Below, piece by piece: positions 23,331-34,349 of a DNA stretch of 64,000 bases. This DNA comes from Lithodes maja (lineage: Eukaryota > Arthropoda > Malacostraca > Decapoda > Lithodidae). The stretch lies in NCBI GenBank assembly GCA_037953745.1, contig JBAKBP010000753.1, positions 1 to 64,000 on the forward strand, in the 5' to 3' direction. The notes below the pieces were generated by a model, which had not been told where the DNA came from, ran no database searches, and saw only the letters and a program-made list of their open reading frames with translations. The position numbers and the translations under genes were made by a program. The stretch's first letter is position 1. Every line of letters begins with the position of its first letter.

Positions 23331-24472
23331 GTATGTTGCCTTTATGGACTTGGAGAAGGCCTATGACAGAGTGGATAGAGAAGGTTTGTGGAAAGTACTT
23401 AGAATATACGGAGTAGATGGCAAGTTGCTGAAAGCAGTGAAGAGCATGTATGAGGGTGCAAAGGCGGCAGTACGTGTGGAGAGTGAGCAGAGCGAGTTCT
23501 TTGACCTGAATGTTGGTTTGAAACAGGGGTGCGTGATGTCCCCGTGGTTGTTTACTGTATATATGGATGGAGTCATGAAAGAAATACTATCAAGAGCAGT
23601 GGATGTTGGTGTATCGCTGAATAGGGAAGGAATTGAGTGGAAGCTACCTATACTGCTGTTTGCGGATGATACAGTTCTGATGAGTGATAATGAATGGGAG
23701 TTGCAGGGTCTGGTAAATGAGTTTGGAACAGTGTGCGAAAACGTAATTTGAAGGTAAATGCGGGGAAGAGCAAGGTTATGGTCTTCGAAAGGGGTGAAGT
23801 CACAGAGTGTGAGGTGAAGCTGAACGGTAAGGCTATGGAGATCGTCAATTCTTTTAAGTATCTGGGCAGTGTGTTGAGTAAAGATGGGACTATGGATGAA
23901 GAAGTGCGGGAGAGGGTACAACAGGGGAAGAGGGTTGTAGGAACGCTGAAAGAAGTAACAAGAAATAGGGTGGTTAGTATGGAAGTGAAGAAGTCCTTGC
24001 ATGACAGTGTGGTAATCCCGACACTGACTTACGGATGCGAAGCATGGACGTTAGTTGAGAGACTCAGACCAAGAGTGAGAGCAGTGGAAATGAATTACCT
24101 AAGAAGTGCGTGCGGAGTTACATGGCGGGATAGACAGACTAATGAGGAAGTAAGAAGGAGGTGTGGTGTGGAGGTAGATGTGCTGGAAATTGTGAAAAGG
24201 ACAACTTGAGATGGTTCGGCCATATGGAACGTATGGAAAGCGAGAGAATGACTAATAGGGTGTACGAGAGCGAGGTGGAGGGACAGAGAGGGAGAGGTAG
24301 ACCGAAAGAAAGGTGGAAGGATGGAGTGAGGAAGTATATGAACGAAGGCGGTGCTGGTTGGGGGGAGGGGCATCGACTGACTGGGGACAGAGGTGCATGG
24401 GGGAGGTTCGTTCATGTCCACCCCTTCGGGCATCACAGCGTCGGGCAATAGATAGATAGATAGATAGAAATT
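23331..24472 (+). pseudogene. RTE-like RT C-terminal half, direct copy with (GATA)n tail
   Basis: Same region as the inverted copy: palm with LLFADDTVLMS, then the C-terminal tail. It is broken by a frameshift near 23745 (after FGTVCE) and another near 24205. It ends with (GATA)n at 24450-24472. The 5' half at 20110-22186 would continue into this copy if the inverted copy were absent: the words flanking the junction (CAAAAGGTG and TGTATGTTGCC) are contiguous at the start of the inverted copy itself. Confidence 0.9.
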
Positions 24473-24611
24473 AGGGACTTTCTCGATGCTGCTATTTGAT
24501 TCGTTACTAGTAAACTTTAAACTGAAAGTTATCGTACGATGGTCGATGTTACTGAATTCATCACCAACATTCAAATTCTCTATTAATTCTTCTTTTGTTG
24601 AAAGTACAAGG
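24473..24611 (-). pseudogene. Non-LTR endonuclease, C-terminal fragment
   Basis: On the minus strand this reads LVLSTKEELIENLNVG then FSNIDHRTITFSLKF, the end of a CR1/Jockey-type AP endonuclease (the conserved SDH-like block is NIDH here). It is the continuation of the fragment at 25099-25600, from which a TTAA-flanked insert separates it. Confidence 0.8.
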
Positions 24612-24615
24612 TTAA

Positions 24616-25094
24616 CCCTTTAAGGACGGGGCCATTTGTTGATATGACCTAGCTGCCAGGCGGGTATATTTACCCAAAACGAGCTTCATTCCATGTTCTT
24701 TTTCATGTATAAACAAGAGCCAGAGCGTAATACAATTACATATCCCTGAAAGGGCGATAATAGAGCTATCCAATGATACCTGAATCATCCTTGTACGACC
24801 ACGGGTTATCCTGTAGCGATCAGGCAACCGGAGTTGAAAATACCCTAAATTAGGTAATCTCGTCAGATTTTTCCTTATCTCGGAAGGCCAGGTGTGTGTA
24901 GGGAGGCGGCGGTGGTCCCAGACGCGGCCCAGTGGTGGTGCCGAGTGGTCAGAGCTCGCCTATTATCCTCCCAAGGCGCGGACTCTCTCTCAGAGCCCCT
25001 TATGTGCTCAGAATGCCGCCCGTCATATGACGGGTACCGGTGGATAGTCCATTTATCTCTCACCTGTCATGTGACGGTCACCGCGGCTCGAGTG
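24616..25094. mobile_element. TTAA-flanked insertion (MITE-like) in a non-LTR endonuclease
   Basis: TTAA at 24612-24615 and 25095-25098 bracket 479 bp without coding signal. Removing the insert and one TTAA restores one continuous endonuclease frame on the minus strand across the junction, which proves a TTAA-specific insertion. The termini, CCCTTTAAGG and CACTCGAGCC, are poorly matched, so the inverted repeats are weak. TTAA duplication is the mark of the piggyBac superfamily. Confidence 0.8.
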
Positions 25095-25098
25095 TTAA

Positions 25099-25600
25099 GA
25101 ATGTTTTTACCACTGGTCGGCGATTGAACAAATTGATGAAGCGAACTCTCTTGCAAGTTTGCATAAGTCATGTCTGGAGTGTGAAGTAAGAGTATCACCC
25201 CACTTGGTCACAGATAAATTAAAGTCGCCAAAAAATATGGAATCTTGTGAGTTACCAACATCTGCAATTTGTTCGTAAATTTATCGGTCAGTTTGCAATG
25301 ATTGAGCTGGAGGCCTGTATAATAATGCAAGTTTATTTGTGTACCTTTATTATTCTTATTTGCACAAAGGATGTGTCAATGTTCACAATTTGAGGTTTAG
25401 ACAAGAGGGTCGAGTTAAGATTTACTATGATCACAAGTAAAATGCCACCTCCATTTGTATCTATTCGGCTTTTCTCAAAAAGTACATAACCGGGAACTGA
25501 ATTATCTGCTAAAAAGTCTCTGTCTTCTGTATTGAGCCAAAATGTTGTTATGCCAATCACGATTATTTGTTTATCTATAAAGCTGGTGTCACACTAGCAA
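25099..25600 (-). pseudogene. Non-LTR endonuclease, N-terminal and central fragment
   Basis: The minus-strand frame 25560-25333 reads FLADNSVPGYVLFEKSR, GGGILLVI and STLLSKPQIVN, the centre of a CR1/Jockey-type endonuclease. Continuing in other frames are LLYRPPAQS and a GDFNL-like block. The RT part is absent nearby. A (GATA)n run at 25606-25630 flanks it. Confidence 0.75.
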
Positions 25601-25630
25601 GTTACAAATAGATAGATAGATAGATAGATT

Positions 25631-25746
25631 AATTGAACAATAACAACAACAAACAGGAGTGAACCGAGTGGTATTATGCTTTTCGCCGGTTTCTGACGGT
25701 AGCAATACAATAGCGCTATTAAATGTAATCTAAATAGTCCCATTTC

Positions 25747-25794
<48 letters not shown>

Positions 25795-26760
25795 ATATCG
25801 AATATGCCTCCGCCCTTCGCAAGTAGTAATGCCTCCGAGCTGATATTTATTGGTAATAAATGAAAAGTTACTGGGTTTGAGAGGGGATCAAGGGAGGGAG
25901 GGGGTCAGGAGGGGAAGGGAGTGGGGGATGGAGCAAATGGGGTAGAAGATGGGTAGAGGACTTAGAGGGTAAAGGGTTATACTGTAGAGAGGAAGGGCAG
26001 CAAGGGACGAGCTTAGAGGGAATGGGGAGAGAGACAGAACTGTGGAGAGATTGAAGAGCAACAAGCAGAAATTATTATTTTATATAGTTGTTTCTAGTAG
26101 TAAATATGGATGAGAAAAATAGTGTAAAATAAGGAGAGTCAATACATATAAGTAGAGCCAGTTACAGGTGTAATGTAAATGTGTCATGGTTGTGGTTTTA
26201 ATGGAGGATTACATTAGTTATTGTATCACTATATTTTCATTGTGCGTGTGTGTGTTTGTTTAATTGAGCGATATTAGATACAATGTAATGTAACGGAATT
26301 TAAGTAGATATTGCCATAAACTATTTGTCAATAACCAGGCAACAACTAAGTACGAAAACAAACGAGTCACAAATACATTCTACGATACACAAAGACAGAT
26401 AAATGGGACGGATATTGTGAAGGGTACTGTTTGTTTTCCTTCAGCTGACGGTAAATCCTCATGTCAGATTACTCGGTTATTGCATACATGTTATAGCCAA
26501 ATATGTTGTTAATTAAGAACACTTGGCAATATCTTAATATATCATTTTCACATTTACCTATTAATATCGATAAATTGGATACTAAGGGGTTCAACTTACT
26601 GTCACCTGGATAAAAACAGACTAAAAGTATGTAAACAAACGACTCAGGAACATAATTAACGGTGCACAAAGACAGATGAAGGGTACGGATATTGTGAAAT
26701 ATCATCATGGTGAGTTATGATCCCAAGGCCAGGAAGAATAATGAGTCTAAATATAAAGTC
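25631..26760. other. Non-coding, with microsatellites and a direct repeat
   Basis: (CT)n at about 25744-25791, G-rich stretch 25880-26000. About 26342-26440 and 26602-26700 share AAACAAACGA, CACAAAGACAGAT and ACGGATATTGTGAA in the same order. The 26480-26600 part resembles the tandem units at 39.16-39.64 kb (AAATATGTTGTTA, GATACTAAGGGGTTCAA). No gene seen. Confidence 0.55.
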
Positions 26761-26784
26761 GGAGAGGTTGGGAGAGAGGCATCT

Positions 26785-26925
26785 TGACCAGGATTCGAAC
26801 CCACTCAATAAGGTATGTTTGTGAGAGTGGGCATGGTATCCACTCGACCGTTCATGGTTGAGTGGATACGGTGCCCACTCTCACAGACATACCTGACTGG
26901 TTTCGAATCCTGGTCATGATACCGG
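26785..26925. repeat. Foldback pair of tRNA-like sequences
   Basis: Arms of about 63 bp (GACCAGGATTCGAACCCA... and ...TGGTTTCGAATCCTGGTC) face each other across about 8 bp. The right arm reads like a tRNA gene: GGTTGAGTGGATAC as an A box and GGTTTCGAATCC as a B box. Two SINE heads in inverted orientation, or a snap-back MITE, would explain it. It is not a credible functional tRNA. Confidence 0.65.
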
Positions 26926-27045
26926 AATAATGAGTATTTGTCGTGTATGAGAAAATGGTGAAATACATTATGGCAAGTTAAAATGATTTAATTATCGAGA
27001 AATATTATGGCGTAATGAAATTGCAAGCCCCATGAGCTATAGTAC

Positions 27046-27050
<5 letters not shown>

Positions 27051-27103
<53 letters not shown>
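27051..27103. repeat. (CT)n microsatellite
   Basis: More than 25 uninterrupted CT units. Confidence 0.95.
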
Positions 27104-27108
<5 letters not shown>

Positions 27109-27170
27109 GGTGTGTTTGTTTGTTTATTTGTATATTCCATCGTTATATCTATAATAAGGCTGTATATCTG

Positions 27171-27425
27171 TGTTTTTTTTTTTTTTTTATATTCCAACTA
27201 CTACCTCTCGGGCATAGGCTGATAGCCTTTACACTCTACCCCTGAACAGGGTGAGGCCCGTGAGGTCTTGTTCCAGTCTAGGGAGTGAGACATGCGAAGC
27301 ACGTACTCACGGCTCGAACCCAACTCCATCTCTGAAGCTGCTTCGCCTCTGCGATTCACAGTCTCACTCCCCAGGCTCGGACCTTCACTCTCAAAACGCC
27401 ACCTATTGAGCAATTAACTCACTAG
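27171..27425 (-). mobile_element. Putative SINE with poly(A) tail
   Basis: On the minus strand a B-box-like GGGTTCGAGCC near 27330 lies downstream of AATCGCAGAGGCGAAGC. The unit continues into GAACAAGACCTCACGG and ends with about 18 A (27171-27189 as T on plus). The layout, tRNA-like promoter then body then poly(A), fits a SINE; no family name is assigned. Confidence 0.5.
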
Positions 27426-27572
27426 GCATTGCCCCCCTGTAGCATATTTTGAATATGGGATTATTCATACAGTGCTATTTAATCAGGGAACAATGAGGGT
27501 ATTTTGTTTTGGCATTTTGGTGTGCTGTGGTAATGCACTGAAACTAGGTACAGCACAATAATATCTTCCCAT

Positions 27573-27645
27573 TGACATATCGGGATTCGAACCCGGGTCC
27601 ATTGGATTACCAGTCCAGTGGCAAGACCACTCTGCCTCACCTCCC
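27573..27645 (-). ncRNA. tRNA-like sequence (SINE head or tRNA pseudogene)
   Basis: The minus strand reads GTGAGGCAGAGTGGTC (A-box-like), an anticodon-like hairpin TGGA-CTGGTAA-TCCA, and CGGGTTCGAATCCCG (perfect B box and T-stem). The acceptor ends do not pair, so it is not a working tRNA. The arms nearest tRNA-Thr (GGT) by anticodon position. Confidence 0.5.
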
Positions 27646-27739
27646 CTTTTTTCATTTACACTTCATAGTATATTAAAACAAAGTTAGTATCTTTGTACAG
27701 TATTTATGTAAATGGAATCCCGTCAATTATTATCATAAT

Positions 27740-27775
27740 TTACATAATATTTATATATATATATATATATACATA
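27740..27775. repeat. (AT)n microsatellite
   Basis: ATATAT run with short interruptions; surrounding 27650-27970 shows no gene. Confidence 0.85.
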
Positions 27776-27970
27776 AATATATCTCATATATGGGTAAGTT
27801 TAACTGGATCTACGTTGGTGGTCCTTGTGGTCATCAATAACTAACAACATTATGACGGAATACATTGTTGTAGTGCTGCTGAACAAAGGGAATAATTGTA
27901 GGTTATGGTGATGAATGTAACGGTGATGGTGATGAATGGGGGGTAATTGGTGATGTTATGAATGGAATTA

Positions 27971-28226
27971 TGGGCATGTTCCCACCAAACCCGTAATCAG
28001 ACAATTTCTGACGCAAATTGGTCAGTCGGTTACATTAGAACACACTACATGGAAAGACAGTTGCATTATCTCAGCCGTATAAACTGCCACACCAGATTAT
28101 GTCTGATATAATCTGGTGGTGCTCGCTCATATTGGTAAATTATTCCATGTAATTTTTGTCTGATGTAACTGATCTAATATTTTGCGCCAGAATATATCTA
28201 GTTCCGGGGTTGGTGCGAACACACCC
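27971..28226. mobile_element. Inverted-repeat MITE A
   Basis: The left arm (27971-28055: GGGCATGTTCCCACCAAAC, TTCTGACGCAAATTGG, GGTTACATTAGA, TACATGGAA) matches the reverse complement of the right arm (28141-28226). Between them is a smaller hairpin, ACCAGATTAT / ATAATCTGGT, at 28091-28117. The right end abuts a TAA. No coding content. Confidence 0.7.
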
Positions 28227-28229
28227 TAA

Positions 28230-28416
28230 GGGTGGTATTCTTAAACAATTGTTTCCTTTCGCAGCGCCTGATACCGAACAAATATTGTGGGAATGAACTT
28301 TGACTACAGAGATTATATGGATTCGCATTTACATTTCTAAAGGTAACGTAATTTTTTAGATGATATCGTCCAATAACAGCACTACGAAAAGGTAGAATTG
28401 TTTAAGAATACGATCG
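28230..28416. mobile_element. Inverted-repeat MITE B, flanked by TAA
   Basis: 187 bp between TAA at 28227-28229 and 28417-28419. Terminal arms contain GTATTCTTAAACAATT in opposite orientations, followed by CCTTTCG-like and CCTTTTCG-like blocks. A 3-bp TAA duplication with long arms fits Harbinger-type non-autonomous elements. Confidence 0.75.
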
Positions 28417-28611
28417 TAACATTGACTGCTGATGTTGGTGAGGTAGAGACATTCACAGTTCCTAAAGCAAGTGTCACACTATGCCGAATTAAGTGCCGAC
28501 GCTCCACGACTTAAGGAGTGGCGATAGAAGGGGGAGACCACTGCCGAGTAACGTAGGTGATCAAGGGACGGGACGCCCACGGCGGGTACTATTGACATAC
28601 ACACCGCCTAA

Positions 28612-29206
28612 AGCCCGGTTCACACATGCACGAATTAACGTCCCTTCCGGCCACGACCAAAAAAATAGGCAGGACGGCATCAATCTGGAGGCCCCATAGT
28701 ATACATGCACGAATTAATGTCCCGTCCGTCCCCGACCCCTTTTGCTTGGTTCACACATGCACGAATTAACGTCCCGTCCGTCCCTGACCCCTTAATTCGC
28801 CTGCAAACGAGCAAGGACGCCGGCATAATCGCCTATGGTCGGTACACGGACGTGCGGTGCCGCCAGCTCACGTGACGTGACGGTGACACATCGCCGACTC
28901 TCCTTCCAACGTTTTTTTGCCGCCGTTCTTATCCCGTTCGTCGGCGTCTAGACGCTGACTGCTCCCGTGTGTGTCCCGTGGGTGTCCCGGCCTGACACGT
29001 TTTGTGGCGGTTGTCCCGGCCCACGTCGACTATTTTATGTATGCACAAAGTGTTCGTGGCCTCCCGCCCCGCGTCCCGTGTGCTGGTGACACCACACGTC
29101 CCTGTACCGACCATAGGCGATTTTGCCGGCGTCCTTGCCCGTTTGCTGGCGAATTAAGAGGTCGGGGCCGGACGGGACGTTAATTCGTGTATGTGTGCTC
29201 CGAGCT
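28612..29206. mobile_element. Nested MITE D inside element C, flanked by TAA
   Basis: TAA at 28609-28611 and 29207-29209. Arms carry CACACATGCACGAATTAACG with GTCCCGTCCG on the left and its complement on the right (29153-29206). The left arm is present two to three times (28612, 28701, 28745), suggesting local duplication of the terminus. TSD and arm layout fit Harbinger-type MITEs. Confidence 0.75.
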
Positions 29207-29588
29207 TAACGGCAACTGGACGGCTTTGTGCGGCAACCATGCAAGACCTAAGGGAGATAAATGACGCCGCCGGGGCAGCGTCATGCACCATAGCGCGCAA
29301 ACTGGTTGGCGACAATGCTCCTGACGAGCAGCGCCTATAGGAGGTAGGGCTGCGCCTATAGATACTACGGCGGCGATGGACAGTCACACTTGACTCTAAC
29401 CGAGGCAAACCGGTCCGTCGGAGGCTACGTTTTTGTGTGTGTGTGTGTGTGGGGGGGGGGGGGGGGTATTAAGCTTTAGATCTAGGGAGAAAATAAAAAG
29501 ATCCATAAATGAGCAAATAAATACGCCCATCTCCCCTTAATTAAGTGGCTCTTAGAGTAATTGGTAAAACAAGGCCATTTATAGTTAA

Positions 29589-29795
29589 CCCTTTCAGTAC
29601 CGGTGATGCCTTTCTCGTTATAGTCTGGCAACTATTAGGTTATTATATTATGATTACGAAGGGCCTGTAGCAATCACAAGACCTCCATTCCTCTCATTTA
29701 TATCTCTTAACTACCACAGACCGTTCTTAAGCTGCATAAAATCGTCTAAGTTGGGCAGAACTAAGGCAAAACAGACGCCACCGCTATTGAAAGGG
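29589..29795. mobile_element. piggyBac-type MITE E, 207 bp
   Basis: Left TTAA at 29585-29588, right TTTA (mutated TTAA) at 29796-29799. Termini CCCTTTCAGTACCGGTG and CCCTTTCAATAGCGGTG (right end, complemented) match at 15 of 17 positions. CCC next to TTAA is the piggyBac signature. Confidence 0.82.
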
Positions 29796-30554
29796 TTTAT
29801 AGATAGTCACTCGTTGATGGGATCAGATTAAGGGGACAGTGATGATTTTTGGGGGTCTATTTATTTATTTATTCATATATTTTTTAGTTTCCTCGCTAGA
29901 CCTCCATCTAGCTTTAATAAAACACCCCCAAGACCATCTATCAACGATGTCCCGTGCGGCGTTGCCAGGTCGCGGACTCACTGTATGCCCTCCCGCTATG
30001 ACCCCGCCTGGGTGCTACCGGGTCGCTGTCTGACGGCGACCTACCTTATAGCGGCGTCTGACACAGACAGGTCGGCGCCCTTGTACCCTCTGATGCCCAC
30101 TGGACGCCGCCCGACGCCGCCCGCCTACCGTCCCCATCCCATCCATGTCCTTGACCTCAGCTACCGCCGACTCAGCTTATCAGAGTTGTTCATGTCAAAC
30201 TTTTCCTGAGGCCCCTGACGACCTCTCTCGACGTCTCTTGAGTTGGCGCCCACCCACGTCGTGCGGCAAATTAGGCAAAGACCTCGTTACGACCCTTAAG
30301 TCGTGGAACGTCAGCACTTAATTCGGCATAGTGTGAAACTTGCTTTAAACGTTAGCCCCCCTGGGTCTAGCTTCTGGTTAGACTCTGAGCTCTTAAAGGT
30401 CTTTCTGTTCGCCAGGTCACGGTAGTTTCAGTAGTAACGAACACCTTAACTCACAACGTATCAGAATTTCGAATCCTGGCTCGAATATCGATAGTTTAGA
30501 TTTAGATCATCTTTTCTTGCCCCTCTATGCATTCCATTGTTATCAAAATGTGGT

Positions 30555-30645
30555 AAAATCTTCTTGTCTTGATAGAGTATTGGTTAGTGCGCGGAATTTT
30601 GGTGTGAGTATCATAGGTTCGAATCCTTGAAGAACCACATGTATT
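30555..30645 (+). ncRNA. tRNA-like sequence (probable SINE head)
   Basis: GATAGAGTATTGGTTAGTGC is A-box-like and ATAGGTTCGAATCCTT is a good B box, spaced as in a tRNA. Partial pairing of TTCTT with AAGAA suggests a worn acceptor stem. The surrounding 30348-30970 shows no gene. Confidence 0.45.
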
Positions 30646-30978
30646 CATAAGTTTATTTTGTTTCATTTATTAGCCTTATTTGAAAGTTAATTAGTGGGTT
30701 GGTGATTATTTGAATACAATAGTGGACATAATGGACTAGTTAATGGTATACCTGATATGAGGTTCACATTTATGTATTCCTATAAATATAATGCTTAGCT
30801 TTAACTGATCCGAGCTACTTGATATACCGCTAATTAAACACGCAAAACGAATGCTATTGAATGACATGGGAAGTATTATATTTGATGTCTGCATTCATTA
30901 TTACTGTATTATTATAAGTATTTTATTAGTATTAGTATTACAAGAAGTAGTAGTATTAATACAATTATTACACACGTA

Positions 30979-30979
30979 C

Positions 30980-31040
<61 letters not shown>

Positions 31041-31136
31041 GATTAACTTCACAATATTCATAACAGCGTTTGTATCCCATTCAAGGAATTAGATACTTTT
31101 GCGCCGCAATTTCGGAATACAATATCTCTCTCTTTT

Positions 31137-31193
<57 letters not shown>
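30979..31193. repeat. (GA)n and (CT)n tracts in inverted arrangement
   Basis: (GA)n at about 30981-31041 is followed 80 bp later by (CT)n at about 31124-31191. The two can pair as a large hairpin. The RT ORF downstream begins in open frame inside the CT tract, but its real homology starts after it. Confidence 0.85.
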
Positions 31194-31195
<2 letters not shown>

Positions 31196-31199
31196 CGAT

Positions 31200-32510
31200 A
31201 TGGCTATAATTGGAAAGTTACTGAGGCTGCGATTATCGTCATATATAAGGCGTTACCATGTGGTTATGAGAAAGAAGCCATCATAAGATTAATCCCCAAA
31301 CCCGGAAAAAACCCTCACTACACTGAAAACCAAAGGCCAATATCTCTACTTGAAGTACCTGGAAAAATCTTGGAAAAAGTCATAAACAAAAGACTCAGAA
31401 CACACATAAACACCCTATACAATAACACACAATTCGGATTCAGAGAAGGCAGAGGAACAACTCATGCATTAGCACTAGCCACTGAATTAGTTGCCAACAA
31501 CAAAGCCTACAAAGGACAATGCCACATCATCCTGAGGGACATCTCAAAAGCCTTTGATAAAGTCTGGCACTTAGGATTGAAATTCAAAATCCTCAATTTA
31601 AACTTACCAATAATAATAGAAAAACTACTCTGTAATTTCCTAGACGACAGAAAAGCAAAAGTAAAAATCAAATCAACCCTGAGTGACAGTTTTACAATTG
31701 GCTGTGGGGTCCCACAGGGATCAGGTCTCTCTCCACCTCTCTTCATAAACTACACTTCAGATACACCACCTTCACAAACAGGCACAAACATTTCATACGC
31801 AGACGATATAACACAGATTGTAGGATACGCAGGACCATCAAGGGCAATAATGGCAAGAAAAACAATAAGAGAAGCAGAAATCATTAACAACTATGAAAAA
31901 GAATGGAATATAAAAACAAACACTAATAAATTCACAATAATTCAACTTGCAGTAAAAAACAAGGAACACATTATAATAAACCAAGAAATAATTGAAAATA
32001 AAAATGCAGGTAAAATCTTAGGACTTCATATAAGCACCACGGGCTATATAAAACATGCAACAGAAAGAAAGAAACAAGCCAATGTTGCCCTACATAAACT
32101 ATATAGATTTAGGGAAATGGGAACACAAATTAAAACCCACCTTGTAAAAGCAATAATACTACCTATTCTTGATTATCCACCAATTCCAACTCACACACTA
32201 AGTAGAACGCAACTAAGGAAACTACAAAAAATACAAAACAAAGCACTAAGATTTGCCACAAATCAGACATATCCTTATACAATGACAACACGACAAATAC
32301 ACGAGGCAACAAACACACTCCACTTAACATCCGGCTTCACAATCAAGCTAAAAAAATATGGGCACATCTAGACAATCTAGAGGACCCAACATTAGAGAAA
32401 ATAAAAGAAGACCAAGAAGTAATAGAAGAAAGGCAATTTCACAAATGGTTCCCAAGCAGTCTCAAAATAATAAATAACATAATAGAACCTGAACCTATCT
32501 ATTAAGGCAT
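31200..32510 (+). pseudogene. Jockey-like non-LTR reverse transcriptase
   Basis: RT motifs in order: IIRLIPKPGKNPHYTENQR, PISLLEVPGKILEKVIN, TQFGFREGRGT, DISKAFDKVWH, GVPQGSGLSPPLF, and ISYADDITQIVG (YADD intact), then the thumb and tail (KAIILPILDYPPIP, LRKLQKIQNKALRFA). A frameshift near 32335 ends the main frame at 32371; homologous coding continues in another frame (IWAHLDNLED) to about 32505. The endonuclease is missing and the 5' break is at the CT tract. The codons are strongly A-rich, unlike the other RTs here. The A-rich stretch to 32690 may be its 3' UTR. Confidence 0.88.
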
Positions 32511-32786
32511 CATAACAAAGAAAGAAACATCTTTTAAAATTAAAAATATCAAAACAACTTAAATAAAACGTAAAGTATCAAACTAAAATTAAGTCAAACA
32601 CATAGTTTTTAAGCTAGCTACACAAGAAGAACACTAAAAACACACCACTTGCAACAAAACAAAACAAATATACAAAAACACAGCAAGGTGGTATGCCCGC
32701 AAACTTTTACTCTTCTCCTTTCCTTCATATTTCTGACTTTACCTCTCCCCGCCCACACCTCTTCCTTCCTCCCCTTCCCCCGCTAG

Positions 32787-32918
<132 letters not shown>

Positions 32919-34140
32919 TGGGGGAGGGGGCGTAAACAGACGGGATAATATTGTCAACAAATGATTGGCCTTGGGTCTGGAAGCAGTCTGAGTGAACCAA
33001 ACACAGTCACAGGACCACTCCATACTGTACTGTTAGGATAACTGGAAACACACACACAACATAAAATCATGTTTAAAGTTTGGGTAAATATTACTTCTAG
33101 GGAGAGTAATTTAATGTTCTTATATAGCTTCCATATATTACATTAGGGTGAGGGCTGGTCCTATCCAGAGTGAGGTTTGGCATCCTCTACCCAACCTTAG
33201 CCGTTTCAGTCTATCTCTTGCTGTCCTACCTTTCCTTATGGGGGCAGGTGGCTAGGAATCCTCCTTCCCTTGTAAAAATCGACACCTAAATGAGGCAAAA
33301 CAAACTTTAAATCTCCATACTAATGGAGCGAACGTCTTAAAACCACAAAACTATTGGGGTTAAACGTGAGGGAGAAAGGGGGAAAAACATAAACCGGAAA
33401 CCTTCCCTTAACCAATTTTAAAAGTTTGTGACTGAGTTCTCTGTCACGTGAACACGCACGTCTAATAATGATCATTACCTCAGTTATGCGATATTATAGT
33501 TTACATAGTAGTAAACAAAGCATAATCCTATAGTCTATTAATTATAGGTTACTTTATCACTAGCTTCTATAATTAAAACAAACCACTATAGTAATCGAGC
33601 TATTATTTCTACCATTTGGGAAGAGGTTACCAGGGAAGAGGTGTGGAAGTTTACAGCTCATTTGCTCTAGCCCTTTTTGAGTTACAGAGGTTAGGATTAA
33701 TGAATGTTGACCTACGTTTAATGGACAGGGTGTCGTTTCATTTGTATATCATATAGTATATAGTACGTTATTTTCGCCCCTTAATTAAAGATCCAATCTT
33801 AAAGACGTTTATGTTCATTATTATAAGTCAGCAAGATCATATACATCTGGTATTGAATATTCGTATTCATATTCCGAGAGAGTGTTCTAGTTTCATATAT
33901 TATGAAATATAGATATATTGACTTATAAATATCAACACAGACCAATATCAATTTGAGCTAATAAAGACAACAGGGACACGAACAATTGTAAATTCTCTGA
34001 CAGAGTTAATAAACAGCGATATATACGAGCTTCCACTATAATAACAATACAATGACCAACGTTATCACAAAGCTGTATTTATTATCGTAATATATATTCA
34101 AGAGGTTATGAACTTTGGTTTAGATTAACTTACGCTTGAG
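32919..34140. other. Non-coding; copy of a dispersed repeat at 33280-33690
   Basis: Two blocks are shared in order with 37914-38470: GGGGTTAAACGTGAGGGAGAA near 33356, and ATTATTTCTACCATTTGGGA followed by CTCTAGCCC and GTTACAGAGGTTAGGATT near 33600-33690. The family also appears near 10850-11010. No gene is seen. Confidence 0.6.
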
Positions 34141-34189
34141 GTGTGGGTGTGTGGGTGTGTTTATATGTGTGTGTGTGTGTGTGTGTGTG
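34141..34189. repeat. (GT)n microsatellite
   Basis: GTGTGTGGGTGTG then uninterrupted (GT)n, followed by a TTACTCAG duplication. Confidence 0.9.
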
Positions 34190-34349
34190 TTACTCAGTTA
34201 CTCAGTTACTTTGTTCGTCAAGGGGAATCCACGCAATGCGAGCTAAGCTCATTATTATCGCGCCTCCTTAACTGGGAATGTATTGCGTGAAATGCATGTT
34301 AAGTGTTTTATGTACTGTTGGAATGGCTGTGGATGTGTGTGTAGTCTGT

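Larger units (their letters stand above)
28463..30347. mobile_element. Inverted-repeat element C, about 1.9 kb, with nested insertions
   Basis: The ends are inverted copies over about 54 bp: left 28463-28516 (AAGCAAGTGTCACACTATG, CCGAATTAAGTGC, CCACGACTTAAGG) and right 30295-30347. Two smaller elements (28612-29206 and 29589-29795) sit inside. A (GT)n(G)n run lies at 29431-29466. I see no transposase; the GC-rich interior has several small ORFs with no recognisable domain. TAA occurs at both edges, with one extra T on the right. Confidence 0.75.
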
